Positions 13,050-25,970 of a stretch of 64,000 nucleotides of DNA are shown here, one piece after another. Each line of letters opens with the position of its first letter. Position 1 is the first letter of the stretch. Below the pieces are notes generated by a model. The model did no database searches and was not told where the DNA came from. It worked only from the letters and a program-made list of their open reading frames with translations. This DNA is from Andrena cerasifolii (lineage: Eukaryota; Arthropoda; Insecta; Hymenoptera; Andrenidae), in NCBI RefSeq assembly GCF_050908995.1, contig NC_135118.1, forward strand, positions 23,135,501 through 23,199,500, written 5' to 3'. The translations under genes were made by a program, and so were the position numbers.

Positions 13050-13053
13050 TCAA

Positions 13054-13625
13054 GGGGTCATGCTCAGTCAGGAGGCCGAAAAAAGGGTGGTCTTTGGAAA
13101 TTTTTTACTCCAAAGCTATAACACATTTCTCAAAAAATCTTGTTTCCTTTTAAGGATTGCATTTAGTACTGTGCATCGTAATTTTTTTATTTAAAAATAT
13201 TTATCAATAACTAAGTTATTGTCCATCACTCGAAGGTTCTGTAAAAAAAAGGCTTCTGCGATGACCATTGCTGCTCGAAAGTCGATCATCTAAAATAAAA
13301 AATTCAAAAGAATTTACTTATTATATTATATTATCTAGTATTTGAACGCTGGATTTTTTTAGTAAATTCTTTTGAATTTTTTATTTTAGATGATCGACTT
13401 TCGAGCAGCAGTGGTCACCGCAGAAGCATTTTTTTTAGAGAAGCTTCGAGTGATGGACAATAACTTAGTCATTGATAAATATTTTTAAATAAAAAAATTA
13501 CGATGCACGGTACTAGATGCATTCCTTAAAAGGAAAAAAGATTTTTTGAGAAATGTGTTATAGCTTTTGAGTAAAAAATTTCCAAAGACCATCCTTTTTT
13601 CGGCCTCCTGACTGAGCATGACCCC
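13054..13625. mobile_element. TTAA-flanked foldback MITE, family D, copy 2 (spacer deleted)
   Basis: It has the same GGGGTCATGCTCAGTCAGG end as the element at 10640. The right flank is TTAA (13626-13629) and the left flank TCAA (13050-13053), one change from TTAA. The left arm is full length (13054 to about 13359). The right arm starts abruptly at 13360 with AGTAAATTCTTTTG and lacks both the spacer and the innermost 40 bp or so of the arm. There is no coding capacity. Confidence 0.85.
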
Positions 13626-13629
13626 TTAA

Positions 13630-16180
13630 TAGCTATCGATCCTCCGTGATATCGAGATCCCGTGAATTAGGATATAGATACTTTACTCTCTAAGGCTCCG
13701 CTTTTATACTTCTTTCCATAAGTCACTGCGCCTTCTATACACACGAGAGAGTGTACCAGAAGCTGCCCCACATCTGACACGGAGCATACAACTTGATACT
13801 CATGAAATATTCCAACTCGTAATTCGTGACCCAGTACCACCGAAATCCCGCCTTCGGTTGGCATCCGCAGGCCTCTAACGGTCTTCATCCCCGATTTCTC
13901 ACGAATTTCCATGCGCAACTGCCTTCTCCGGCACCCTACTTGCCGATCTCCAAGACCATCCTCCCGTTCTGTCCGATCCAGGAATTCACACGAACCACCA
14001 CGCGATTCCTCTTCATCGGGTAACGAATCTTTGCTCGAGATCGGCTCGATCGTATGTTAACGCGAAGGAAATCCCTCACCGTGGGATATTCGCAAGGTGC
14101 GTGGCTCTACGGGATATATCGGTTGTCGTTTATGCAAATCGGCTGCGGTCCGGTTAAATGTGTGTCAGCTACACTGGGGGCTAGCTCGAAGAAGAGGAGA
14201 GGCTGGGCCTCTTTCGGTGGGGCGCAGGCTACTCTCAGCGGACCGCGTCTCGTGCATAAAATCACGGCCTGTCGCAGATATGGCGCATATTTATACATAT
14301 GGCGGATGGCTTCGATCTAATGTATGCGGGACTCGGTGTGCTACCTGTCTTACCCTGAGAACTCGGCGTTGCATTGTGATTGTAATCGCCGGCTGCAGGT
14401 CAGCCAGCGGCCTAACCGGGGTCAGGGTCATTCTTGAATTATTTAAATTACGCAACCCACCTTCCTTCCTCACTTCGGGGACGCGCGAGCGCCTGTGTGC
14501 GGCGCGCCTTCCTCCGCGATCTTTTGTCGCGCAAAATCCTACCGAAGGGTTAGCAAGGGGACAGGGGAGTAGTGAAGATACGGGGTGGAATAGGGAAAGA
14601 GTGGAAGAGGGAGAGCCTTGGAATTCTGATAAGGGATATGCATAGTGTTTGGGAGACGAGATCCAAAGGTGTTCCTTGGTGTTCGTTTGATGATCGATCG
14701 AGTTCTGCAGCAAGGGTTGTGGAGAAGTACCAATGTCAGTTTTGAATGGGAAAGGTGGCTGGGGCTGGACCTGTATCTGCTCTACTGTTGTGCTCGTTTT
14801 CTAGGTCAATAATGTTTCTGGGAAGATATCGAGTGGTGGAATTTCTTGGTAGTTCTTGTTAATTTTAAGGGTTGTAGAGGAAGAGTGTATGTTTGAATGA
14901 AATAGAACGTTTGGGGGAGGTTGGTCCAATATCCTTGTCCACCGTGCGAAAAGTGTTACAGTGTTGTTTAGGGGTAGGTATATCTGTATTCAGTTGCCAT
15001 GAATATGAACAGACTTAATCCATGAAAATCCTCCATACATCGAGCCCACAAATAATTGAATATTCCCTAGTATACTGCATGTACGATACCATAGATTTGC
15101 GAATTGAAAGGGTACGGTATCCCAAATACGATTAATATTTCGTCACATGTTTATTCAGCCATTCTGCTCTTACAAACTGCGCCTAATTAAATCTGTGTCT
15201 ATAATTGAATATATTAAAGAGTTCTTGTGAAAAACACTGTAAGTGCCAAAAATCAAATTCTGTGCTTATTAGTATTACCAGTGGTACGTAGAACATTTTC
15301 CGATAAAAAGATTTCTTTTTAATTTTGTTTTCTACAAGGGCTCTTCAGTTCCAAAAGACTCTGTCCGCTCTCGTTTAAAGCGTCTTAAAACAGGGAACAA
15401 ATTCTTCAGCAAATTCTTCCATCATATTAGAGATTCCCCCGAGTGTTCGTTCGATTATATCTGCACAGTTGTTAGTCCCATGGTTCATCGAAGACGCCCT
15501 CAGATATCGACCGATTGGCACATTGAATTCCATCGTTCGTTGAATCCCTTCGCTCCCAATTCCTTTTTCTCAGGGATGCGATGCCCCACCGAGGTCCCTG
15601 CGAAAGAAGAAATGACACGAGCGGGGGGTCCAGTATGCAAAACGGGCCCGTTTTCTGGCCTCCCTGAATATTGATGTGTAGCCGGCTATGCAAATGAGCG
15701 TGAGAATGCAGCTCGTGCCGGATGGTGACGCGAATAGACGAACCGGAAGTAAGCCAGCAACCCGCCTTCTCCCTCTCGCGACGTGCCCTTTCTTTCGTCG
15801 GGGTCGAATTATAGTCGTTGACTTCTCTTGCCAACCTCGAGCCCGAAACAAGAGCAACGCGATTTTTTAAAAATGCTTTTTCATTTACACAGTGGCATAA
15901 GGTAAATGTCCCAATACCTGGACATTTAAGGTACGGCGGAAACGCGATTGAGAATTTTGCAGTTATACAAGTCGATTTATATAAAAACGATTTTGCAATA
16001 ACATGGGGCGCTTTGTGTACTTTATGATTTAAAAAAAAAACAACATTCATAACTTATTTATAATAATTTTTAAACAATTTGATTACACACAGTAATCTAT
16101 AGTTGTAATATGTTGTGATTTAATTTACTGTAAAATTCTGTACAATTGTTATAAGAATTGGTTCTATAAACGCTTTGTAA
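13630..16180. other. Non-coding stretch
   Basis: No supported gene. Long frames at 14097-14645 (+), 14291-14733 (-) and 15472-16050 (-) have no recognisable domain and overlap other open frames. 14750-15450 is AT-leaning without repeats I can see. Confidence 0.5.
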
Positions 16181-16188
16181 CTTATATA

Positions 16189-16284
16189 GAACCTAAAAAA
16201 TAAAAGTTTTGGAACCTAAAAAATAAAAGTTATAGAACCTAAAAAATAAAAGTTATAGAACCTAAAAAATAAAAGTTATAGAAC
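16189..16284. repeat. 23-bp minisatellite, four units plus a partial
   Basis: The unit begins GAACCTAAAAAATAAAAG and recurs exactly every 23 bp at 16189, 16212, 16235 and 16258, with a partial start at 16281. The first unit ends TTTTG where the others end TTATA. GGTTCTATAAA before the array (from about 16160) and GGTTCTTTATAA and GGTTCTTCATAA after it (about 16329-16370) are inverted forms of the unit's GAACC start, so the array sits in a larger set of GGTTC/GAACC repeats. Confidence 0.85.
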
Positions 16285-16289
16285 TATAT

Positions 16290-19200
16290 AGGAACCGTAA
16301 CTTATACTTATATAGTCTGATATTTAGGTTCTTTATAACGGTTATTCCGAATAAAGGTTCTTCATAACTCTTTCAGTCAGAACCTTCATACAACAGTTTG
16401 AAACAGTTATTTTTGAAACCTATTCAAGCCCTGATTACAACATCAGTGTGTTGGCTTTGGGAACTAATGCATTTCCGAACAAATATTTTTCACCTAAAAT
16501 CTTCACTTCACCCTTCCGCAGCATTGACGCTTCAAATAACACTTCGAGTTCCCCATCAACAAATTTCACCCTTAAAACAGGCGACAATACATCCTCAGAG
16601 CTAACTGTACGAAATATAACGTCACATTAGCATTGACCTGTACTCGTCCATAAAACAACCCCTGCAACAACGTGTCCCAAAACCGTCACCCAATGAGAAA
16701 GCATTCTCGCCGTGAACCCGGCCCTCGGAATTCGAAGAGCAATAACGCTGTCTCAGCGAACTTCTCGTCGTTCCCGTTCCTCCAGCCACTCCGTTCTTAT
16801 CCAGTTAACGGCGTTTACCCCGTTGAAATATCTGCTCGAGCCTCCGGCACGAGGCCACGGGACGGGACGGTGATAAACAACGACGGAATTAAATATACAA
16901 TAAAGCGCGCAGATCCTGGACAGCGAAAGGGCGTGGTGGGGGTGGAAAGCTGTAGGCGAAACTGCTTTACCGACTGCGCCTTCCACTCCGGCATTTCAAC
17001 CCCCCACCAGCGGCTGCCACCCGCCACCCGCATAAATAAATCCAATTGGCTCGAATAAAATGTACGAAACGAAGTCGCGCCAATGGCCGGGTATGTATTT
17101 TATTTTCTCTCATTTTCCTCTCCACCCCCGGCCGCGCCAGCCAGCCAGCCGGCTGTTTCCTCCCTCCCCTCCGACCTTCCTTCGCCGTCTGTGTGGTAAC
17201 GGCATAGTAGGATAATTCAATCACGACTTTTCACGGATTTCCCATCGAAGGAAACACGCCGGTTAGCCGGCGGAAAGATTTCGTTTTCTCGCTTTTCCAG
17301 GCGCCGACGCCTCTTAAAATAGTGGCGGACTTTCTCTCCACGTTTATTCCCTCCCCGTTCTGCCGCTTTCTGATGAGTTATAAGGGGTACGTACTCGAAG
17401 AGGTCGTGAACTTTTTAGCGTTATAAGTACCAACATTGCCATCGGTGCACTTTTTGTCAATCGTTTTTGTAGAACTCGCAGTTATTGTTTTCTATAGTAG
17501 ATCAAAATTGATGTCACTGTTGCTTTTGGAGTGTTTGCAAGTGGCTTTCCATTTCCAAGCTTGAATATCCAGTATTCGTTAGTGTATTTCAAATTTACTT
17601 TCATTGCCACAGAGTCGCACACCTACGTTTCCACTCACATTTAACTGTTTTTTAGCTCTGTTGTATTCCAGTTAAATCAGAGTGCTTTTTTCTGTATATC
17701 AAAACCCTGTGAAATTTCACCCATCGAAATCACAAGTCGCTTGGGAATTATGATGGGAGTACCACCTTCGCAGGACAATCGGAAATAGACGCGAGAACGG
17801 TCGAGCCTCTTTAAAATGTAGGAATGAAAACTGGATCACGTGGTCCCGGCCACGCGGAGGGAAGATTTCCTCATTGACAAGGGGAACCTCGTTGAGGTAG
17901 GTCACTCCCGTAATTACCTTCTCTCACGGAAGTCCCCGGCCGCCTCGAACTTTGGTCTCAACGTTGCGTAGGCCCTTCGCAAGGTCGCCCTTCATCCCCT
18001 ACAATTAAGCCCCGCGGCAATTAAATCGATAATGCCACGGAGGCGTCCTTTAAGCCCACAACACCGCGACGTTTAATGTGTACCGCGTAACGAGCCCTTC
18101 CCTCCGGTCGATTTATAACGAACCACCGAAATTGCGGCACGTCGTTAAGATCCGTTCCCGATCTCCTTTAACAACGTTGCCCACGCTCCGCGTGTAATTT
18201 TCGAGCGATCGGCTCGATTCCTTCGGGGCTGATCAAAGGCTCCTGTAATGGTAAGAAAATCGAAACCCTTAACGCGAGCCTCGCTGCTGAAATCGCTGGA
18301 AGATCAGTTTAAAAAATGAGGCACCGTTGCAAGGAAGTTCTTTAAGGATTCTCAAAGAGAAAGCATGGTAAAACTGATAAACATGGATTTAATAATCAAG
18401 TGTGATTAAAAATCAATTTTACTTTGTCTTTACCTCCGATTTATTAAATCCCCAAGAGGGTTGCTCGTCACGAATTCTTAATTCAAAATGCGACTCGGGA
18501 CATCTAACGCCGATAGGCTGACTCTATAAACCATATTCAGCTAACAGAATCTCAAAGTATTCGTCTGTGCACTTTAACAAAGAAACTGATAATGGTTGAG
18601 GGAGTCTTTGGAAAAACCGGATAAGAACCAACACCGCCATCTGTTATTGGTGATAAGAACGAGGGGTTCCTTCGCAGTTTCCGGATAAGCCGCTCACTTC
18701 GGGGGTGACGTGACGAGCGACGCCGACGCCATGTGCCCAAAATGGCCGCGGATCGTTAAACGGTCACGCGCAAACTCCCCGGAGGGTGGTGGGACAGGAA
18801 GGTTTGGTTTTAGGGGTGTCCCCGCTTCTTAATAGGATCGAAGAATAGTTACGACGTCAGATCCACGCAGTGACGCGATACACTGTCCAAAGATGCGTTT
18901 CAAACGAACACGCAAATTGCACGGGGGATGATTCAGGAACGTTAGAGTCCCTCAGAGCCTTTGTTCGCGCGAATATGCGCAGGACAGTTGGTAAACTTGG
19001 AATCGTATCGCGTCTGTTCCTACGTTGTTCAATTATGGATGCACAATGTAGAGTATTTAATATTGTTAAATTTTTTGAGCGGTCGGGGGAGGTACATTGC
19101 ATTGCAGTTGCGTGATGAATATTCTCTTAAAGGACTAGCAAAGTACAAGCGGAACTGAGATATACGATAGACGAAGTGATCTGAATTATTGATTAGTTAT

Positions 19201-19806
19201 TAGCCTTCATTCCTACATCTCGAATTGTTAATCCATCGCTTTGCTTTGATAACGTAATCAGTTACACTATCTGGACCAAAAGGAGTAGTTACCAGGGTAT
19301 AGTTTCGTGTTTGATACCAACCTTTTTACTTGAAATGTGCCCACCACTGAATTTCACCCCCTCTAGGACAATATGTACGCTGTTGATCCCCGCCACGTTA
19401 TTCGAAAATTTGCTGAGTTTCGAAGTAAATGGTAATTCATTACGCGGAGCCGGGCAAATGGTGAACTTTCATTTCCACGATAATAGAATAGATATAGATC
19501 CGAATATTAATCGCCCGGTGCGCAAATACCTATTAGCAAACATGGCGGATATACCGTTTATTGAAAGCCGAACAAGCTCTCTCAGCGTTTACACATTGTT
19601 TAATCGTCGAAATACAACGCGAACGTTTCCATGAAACCGAAGGGAGAAGCTCCATTACTCCCCTCTCTTTTCCCATCGAGACCTAAAAATTTATCTCCCA
19701 CTCAAATTTAAATCAATGCACGTTAACCGAATCAACATCCCCTAAATAAAGGTTCAAGCCATCTAACATTGTACAATCTCGAATTTCTTGAGAAGTAGCC
19801 TCTATA
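16290..19806. other. Non-coding stretch
   Basis: No supported gene. 16670-17400 and 17900-18250 are GC-rich with spurious frames on both strands. The stretch around 17130-17150 has a short GCCA tandem run. Nothing else recognised. Confidence 0.5.
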
Positions 19807-19810
19807 TTAA

Positions 19811-20090
19811 CCCTTAACTGGTATCCTGGGGTCGCCCGTGACCCCAAGCACCCAAAGTTCGATGTACAATTTTCGGTTGTCTAAGTTGGTAAACTGAATT
19901 TCTAATTAATTTTATAATAATAGTTAAACTTTCTACGCTTCTATTATTTTACACATTATCTAAGATGAAAATATTCATAGTGGCTGCTCTAGTGTCGACT
20001 TTACAAATTTCTGTGTCCTTTTTTATTTGGGGTCTGCCACGACCCCAGTATACCAGTCACGTTTGCCAAAAACAGTATACCAGTTAAGGG
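19811..20090. mobile_element. piggyBac-type MITE (CCC...GGG ends, TTAA duplication)
   Basis: Perfect TTAA copies flank the element (19807-19810 and 20091-20094). The ends are CCCTTAACTGGTAT on the left and ATACCAGTTAAGGG on the right, matching the CCC...GGG ends of piggyBac elements. Just inside each end is a small hairpin: GGGGTCGCCCGTGACCCC on the left (from about 19828) and GGGGTCTGCCACGACCCC on the right (from about 20029). The AGTATACCAGT motif is present twice at the right end, so that terminus is partly duplicated. The 280-bp length leaves no coding capacity. Confidence 0.85.
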
Positions 20091-20094
20091 TTAA

Positions 20095-23000
20095 AGCAAA
20101 GAAACCTAAACTCGATCCTCCTTGCTGCAAACCTCTCGCGGAAGCAAACAAATCTGGAGACACACATGATTCCCTAGTCAACTACAATAACACGCGTAGC
20201 AACCACCAGTTCGCCTGAAAGTCCCAGAGGAAGCATTCCCGGTCGCAAAGAGCTCGAGCCGCGGTTAACGAAATCACCCTGCGCGCGGAAGGTTCAACGA
20301 CCTGCGAAGTCCTAGTCGACCCCAACAGGTCGCCATCGAAGTTTCGTCGACAAAGAACGCGAGATCAGTTGTTTAAGGCAGGAACAGTTGGTCCGACACG
20401 GCCGCGATCGAGTCGCCGTGCAAGCAGTTACGATAGGTGTTCGGGCGCGTGTCTTGCAACGGAAGCAGCGACGTGATCCGGGCGGGTTCGTTGACCGTAA
20501 AGCTGCTGTTTCTCGTCAAACTGACATGGGTCGTTGAACTGGTCATACGCCAACCTTTCGGTCACGAAGGTGGACATTAATCTGCGAAAAAGGGTAAGCG
20601 CATCCGGCGGCGTGGCGTGTCCGCGCCTCTCGGGTGGATCCCGTCGCACTGTTCTTTCAGCGGGCGCGTGCGCTCGCATGCCAGTAATTGCAAGTGTTGC
20701 ACTTGCAGTTCGCACATTTCAAATACGCTGCAGTTGGCCATGCCATCTGATGCCCCTACGAATGTCTTACGGCCCGAAAGGGTTTCTTAAACCAGGCTTG
20801 GCATTCGGTCACGCCGCTCTGGGGGCTGGGCACTCCCCCTCCCGCCCCCTACCGCTGGCGCGCGAAACCGCGCGCTGCTGTGCCCCGTCACAGGGACACC
20901 CTTATGCCAGAGTGTTCTTCATCTGCCTGGTACCTTTTTCGTTCGTTTCTTTCAGGGGAGAGTTTTTATATTTCCTATCGTCGGGCGTGCGCCTTTCCTC
21001 TTGTTATTTTTTTTATTTCTGCTTGTTGGTGAGCTTTAGTAACTAATGGCTTGTTAATAATCACGCGCATTGAGTAATGGCAGTTGAATTTGATTTTTAA
21101 GAGCATTATTGGTAGGAGGATGTGATTTTAGGATTGACTTATTGTTAGTGGAAAATTGAGCGCAATTATTTTTTTTATCTCGACTCACGTTATAAATACT
21201 TTATGGTGTTAGTTTCTATCTCACTTTCTGCTTTGTGCGTAAACTTTTAAATATTGTTTTCAGCGTCAGTAGCTGGAGGTACTGAATATTTTGCATTTAC
21301 GGGACTTCTATTTACGGGATATAAATTGAGGGTATACATATTGAGGTATTGCAAAATTAACTGATGAAGTGTTTTATTGCAAAGGTTTGCATGTTGCTCT
21401 TTTACAACACTTCCACATGATACGTGAATATTAATGAAATATTATTTCAATCGCAGCAGCTGGTTTCCGTTAAAACGATGCTCCTCAAATATTGAAGTCG
21501 GTATATTGTGAATAATTAATACATATGCGGTTCCCTGAAAGAACTCTCATGATCCGTGATCCATGTCCGCGAGATACCCCTGGAGAAACCTCGCGCGTGC
21601 CGCCCATGATTATGTCATTAAACCAATTAGAAAGACATAGGAGGTTTGACATTTCGTTGAACGCTCGCTAATGGCTGTCGAATCACGTCACGCATTAGAA
21701 TAGAAAAGATCGTTCTGTTTGTCCCCGGCTAAAAGTCTGATGACTATCTATGAAAAGGATTGATTGCGCGGCAGGCCGCTTGAATTCTTGGTTACCGCAT
21801 AATGAGAATTCCTCGCTGAATACGAATAGTTATGTTTAACAATCGGTCATTATCGATGGCTAACGTTACGTTCTATAATGAATGGGACTATTGGCGAAAT
21901 GTTAATTATTTCTAATGATCCAGCTGGAGAAACGTTTATCATCGATCCGCCAAGCCGAGCAGCTTCACTGTCAGTTTCAACGATAAACGTTTCTCGCGTT
22001 CCGGTCGAAATATCACTGTTTTCTTTTGCGTTTCATTCTATCCTTTGGCATTAAACACCTCTAGGTTTGACATGAAATCTGGTCGATGATGCGAATTCTT
22101 TTAATAGACTTTTATTCGTAACTTACTAACGACGTGTTAAAAGCTTCATCGCGTTGCGCGCAGGTGCTATAAAATTATATACCATTCACGCAGAGGCAAT
22201 AAACGTTCACTTTCAAAGATTACGTACTACTCAGGAATTCGTTAGCAGTTATTTTTTCTACATTAAGCTCTACTAATATTTCCACCTATCCCTACGTTTA
22301 CGCTCTTCATTACCGAATTATTAAATCTCTCCGAGTCTTCAACGCGGGACAATCATTCCCATAAGGAATAAAAACTCTCTTTGCCGATCAGTGCCAATTA
22401 ATTCCATATCAAAGGACGAACACACCTGGATTTCCGACCCAATCTAATGAGAAACATCGCAGGTACGTTGCACCGTTATCTGAGATCTAACACCTCACCA
22501 TACCATTTAAAGCTGAAGCATTAACCCGAATGAACAATTCGTCAGCCAGATATTGAATAGAATCAAGATCCTCGAGGTGCTCTATTACCGTGCGTGCCAG
22601 ATTCGTTGCGATAAAAACGAATGCGTGCAGATGCCCCGATATCTCCTTAAGACGCCGATGCGCAATAACGCATTGATCGGCGCCCAATAAAAACGAGCCG
22701 CGTACAAGCTCGTCGAGATCGCCTGGCGCGATAATTCGTTAATCATCGAAGCGCCCTTATTAATGACGTTCGGCGTTCCCGTTTCGTAATTGCACCGCCA
22801 GCACGTAATCGTATTTGAAACAATATCGCCGCTGTCGCTGCCACGGGGTAATTAATTCTACGCGTTGATTCGAGGGATCGTATCGCGAAGGGAGTTGGCG
22901 AGGAGCTGTTCAGGGATGCTACTCTTTCCTGCGTGATTGGCGAAGTCCGCATCCGCGGCTCCTTTCCTATCATTTAATAGAGCGTTAATAAACGCTCCAA

Positions 23001-24464
23001 GGCCCTCGCGTCCTTCGACGCATTCAGGGGGACGTTCAAAGGACGTCGGTTCCCGCTGGTGATTTCAGTACGTTTCGAAAATCGCTCAACTATTGGCACT
23101 GGAGCGTGGATCTGATCATCAAATGCGCATTAACGAGGTTCAAGGGAAGCCTTGAAGGTTTTGTGCCAGCAAGAAACAGTATAATTTCGCTGTGCATTCG
23201 CCATCTTGCAGCGCAAATTAGCGCCTTGAATGTATCATACTTTGGATCTGTACTTTTTCCCTTTCGTGCAGTCTGCTTCGCGTTCCGCGTCTGCTGATTA
23301 CTTTCATGGAAGTATTAGCTTCGCGTACTTTTAACAGAGAACAGCAAGCTAGAATTCCGTCCGGTGAATTCTATTCAAGCACACCCTCGATTAAACCAAG
23401 TTTTCACCCTCCAAGTGTGTCCACGGTTCAGAGCTGCTTGTCTCCCACGGCGCGATGACGATGATTCGCAACGTTCGATCAATCAAGCCCCTCGATACGC
23501 AAATCTATGTATATATGAAAGACGCGCATAATTGAGAACTCGTAACGATCCAAGACTGCACGATGGGCCTGACGAAAGAGTCTATTGATAGACGTCCGTG
23601 TAGGCGAGCAGAATTGCTCGTTCGCGCTGCTTTCAATTGCACCAGCCCTATAAACACAATTATACGGCCGAGTACCATCGTTATATCGTTACAAATATTG
23701 TGCAAGGATTCTTCTATAAAAAAAAAAAAAAATTCCGAGCGAATCCGAACGAAAGGCGCCGGGAACGTTACTGAACAGCCTTTCACCGTGAAAGAACTCG
23801 GTAATTGATTGAGCCACGTGTTTATTTATCATAGAATAACAGCAGGATTTAATAGGACACTCGTCGAAGGATTCGCTCCGAGAAAGCGTCGATAATTTAA
23901 TCGGCGTTCGACGTCGGAAGAGCGCATCGGTCGAGTCATTCGTATTCTTAGGCGCTCGGTTTTTCGATGATTCATGCAGTTGTCGATCGCCTTAAAGATG
24001 TGCTAAACGGGTGCAGTAATGGTCATGCTAAATAATTTATGCGCCGCATGAGGCAACGTTTATTAATAAGCGTACTTGACGGAGTACAGAGAAACTTTTA
24101 ATTGTCGCGGGCGCCGTTGACGGGGCCCATTTACGTCGACCATCCGTAGTCACGGCGGTGCCCGTCGCGTGTCTCCGATATTTTGCTGAAACAACACCGC
24201 GCCGAGCCTGCATAAAGCGAGCAACAACTAGAGAAAGAATAACATGACGAACGTTTAACGTCTGCCAGCTGCTTTGCACGAGAGCTTCGACTGAAGACGT
24301 TGCCAGTACCCTTCAAACCTTACATCCGCCAATTATGGAACAGCATTTCTTCGCTCCGAACATCCTCGTTGAAATCCTTCATACCGAGCAGGTATGAGAT
24401 TGAAAAGGGTGAGAGCGAATAGTTCTCTACATAAGTATGTAACTATGGAGCAGGGAGAGCTGTG
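20095..24464. other. Non-coding stretch
   Basis: No supported gene. The 170-codon frame at 20534-21046 has no domain I know and ends in a phenylalanine-rich run translated from T-rich DNA. A poly(A) tract sits at about 23723-23737. Frames at 22487-24316 are short and overlapping. Confidence 0.5.
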
Positions 24465-24468
24465 TTAA

Positions 24469-25197
24469 GGGGAGGTTCCGGTTTACATGTCGATTTTTTT
24501 TTTATTTCATTTTTCGAATGTTCAATCTTTTGGGAATACGTGTTTAAAAGGATTTGTTGAAATTCGTAAAATTCCCGAAGTTATAGGCATTTGAGTAGCG
24601 GCAAATGCATGGGTAACACCCGGCCACGCGCACTCACGTAAAACTTTAAACGCGTTTTTCTCGAAACAGTGTTTTCAAAACGGTAGGCGCTGTATCTACA
24701 AAAATTATTATCCGATTCGACTGAAACTTTTTTTATTTTGAAGAATATACTTCTGGCTAGGGGGAACTAGAAAAAATTACAAAAAATTAAAATTTTTTAA
24801 TTTTTAAAGGTGTTGAAAGGACGAAAAATACAGGGAAAAGTGATTTCAAACTTGAAGTGTCGTTATTTTCTAAAAAAATATCATTTCTTGTAATTTTTTC
24901 GAGTTCCCTCCCTAGACAGAAGAATAATCTTCAAAATAAAAAAGGTTTCAGTCGAATCGGATAATAACTTTTGGAGATACAGCGCCCACCGATTTGGATC
25001 AATTTTTTGACGCCTTGACTTTAACGGCTACCCAGGGCCGTTTGCAATGATTAATTATAAAACAAAAAATATATTTCTATAATTTAAGACATCCTTAATA
25101 CAATGCAAAAAGTCCCATTAAATTATATATACTAGTTTTCCTTTAATTAATTCCTAAATATCACCTATTTTTTTGGGCTCTAGACTGGAACCTCCCC
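24469..25197. mobile_element. TTAA-flanked TIR element, family A
   Basis: TTAA flanks both ends (24465-24468, 25198-25201). The termini are GGGGAGGTTCCGGT on the left and ACTGGAACCTCCCC on the right. A second, longer inverted repeat is internal: about 24690-24790 pairs with about 24890-24985 (for example AATTATTATCCGATTCGACT against AGTCGAATCGGATAATAACT). A block containing TTTAAACGCGTTTTTCTCG lies at 24640-24668. Related blocks and a related right end are found in the element at 62359-63246. No transposase frame is present. Confidence 0.85.
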
Positions 25198-25201
25198 TTA
25201 A

Positions 25202-25944
25202 GCTCAGTTACCCGGAAGATCAGGCGAAGACGCCCTGAAAAAAGCACCCAAATTTCGGAAGATTGTGCAAGAAATTTGCCGACTAAACACACCAAATGTG
25301 TATGTTGCTGTCTAACAAATATATTTCATAGAAATCCTTCGACTAAAACACAAGTTCACCGCCAGTTCCTTTGTCGAGAAGTAGGTAGGTACCTATCGAA
25401 ATCACGAGCTTTGGTCTTACTTCCGAGTTCCTTACTACCTAATTTTCGGGACACAAGTGGTACCACTCGGTTACCCTCGACGCAAGCTTTCCCAAGATGT
25501 ACCTATGTACCACGCTGCACTCCAAAAATCCCCTCGCATTGTTTTCTATCGTCATCTCTTCGATCCCATTAATTCTGACCAATCACCAGCCGCAAGGAGA
25601 CAGCTAAAGATTAATTGAAAGGCGTGCAAGCAAGAGACACCAAGTTCTCAATGTCACGCGTGCGACTCGGCGGACTCTCGGTCCAAAGTTGTCCACGATT
25701 CCAGCGAGATCGTTCGAGAAGCTGCGATCGGGGCGGCACAAGGTCGAGCGATTTGAAAGTGGAAGCACGCGAGCACACGTGGACACAGAGGCGCGTACTC
25801 GCGTCAGCGGAGCCAACGCCTCGCGTATATATCGGCCCGCGAGGACGGGTTAGACACACACCCGTCGATCCAGTATGTAGATTTGTGCAGGTGTCGCAGC
25901 GTTTGCTCCGCGTAGTTTTCAATTTTAATCGGTCGACCGAGGGA
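25202..25944. other. Non-coding stretch, GC-rich from 25600
   Basis: Frames on both strands at 25604-26091 overlap each other and run through the GA microsatellite; I reject them as genes. Nothing else recognised. Confidence 0.5.
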
Positions 25945-25970
25945 AGAGAGAGAGAGAGAGAGAGAGAGAG
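25945..25970. repeat. (GA)n microsatellite
   Basis: About 13 uninterrupted AG dinucleotides. They encode the RERERE/SLSLSL runs seen in overlapping frames, which marks those frames as artefacts. Confidence 0.95.

Noticed and set aside
14097..14645. 182-codon plus-strand frame
   Set aside because: No recognisable domain; the opposite strand is open over much of the same span, and the composition follows local GC content.
15472..16050. 192-codon minus-strand frame, the longest in the window
   Set aside because: No family resemblance, crosses an abrupt GC/AT transition and overlaps other open frames. Likely chance.
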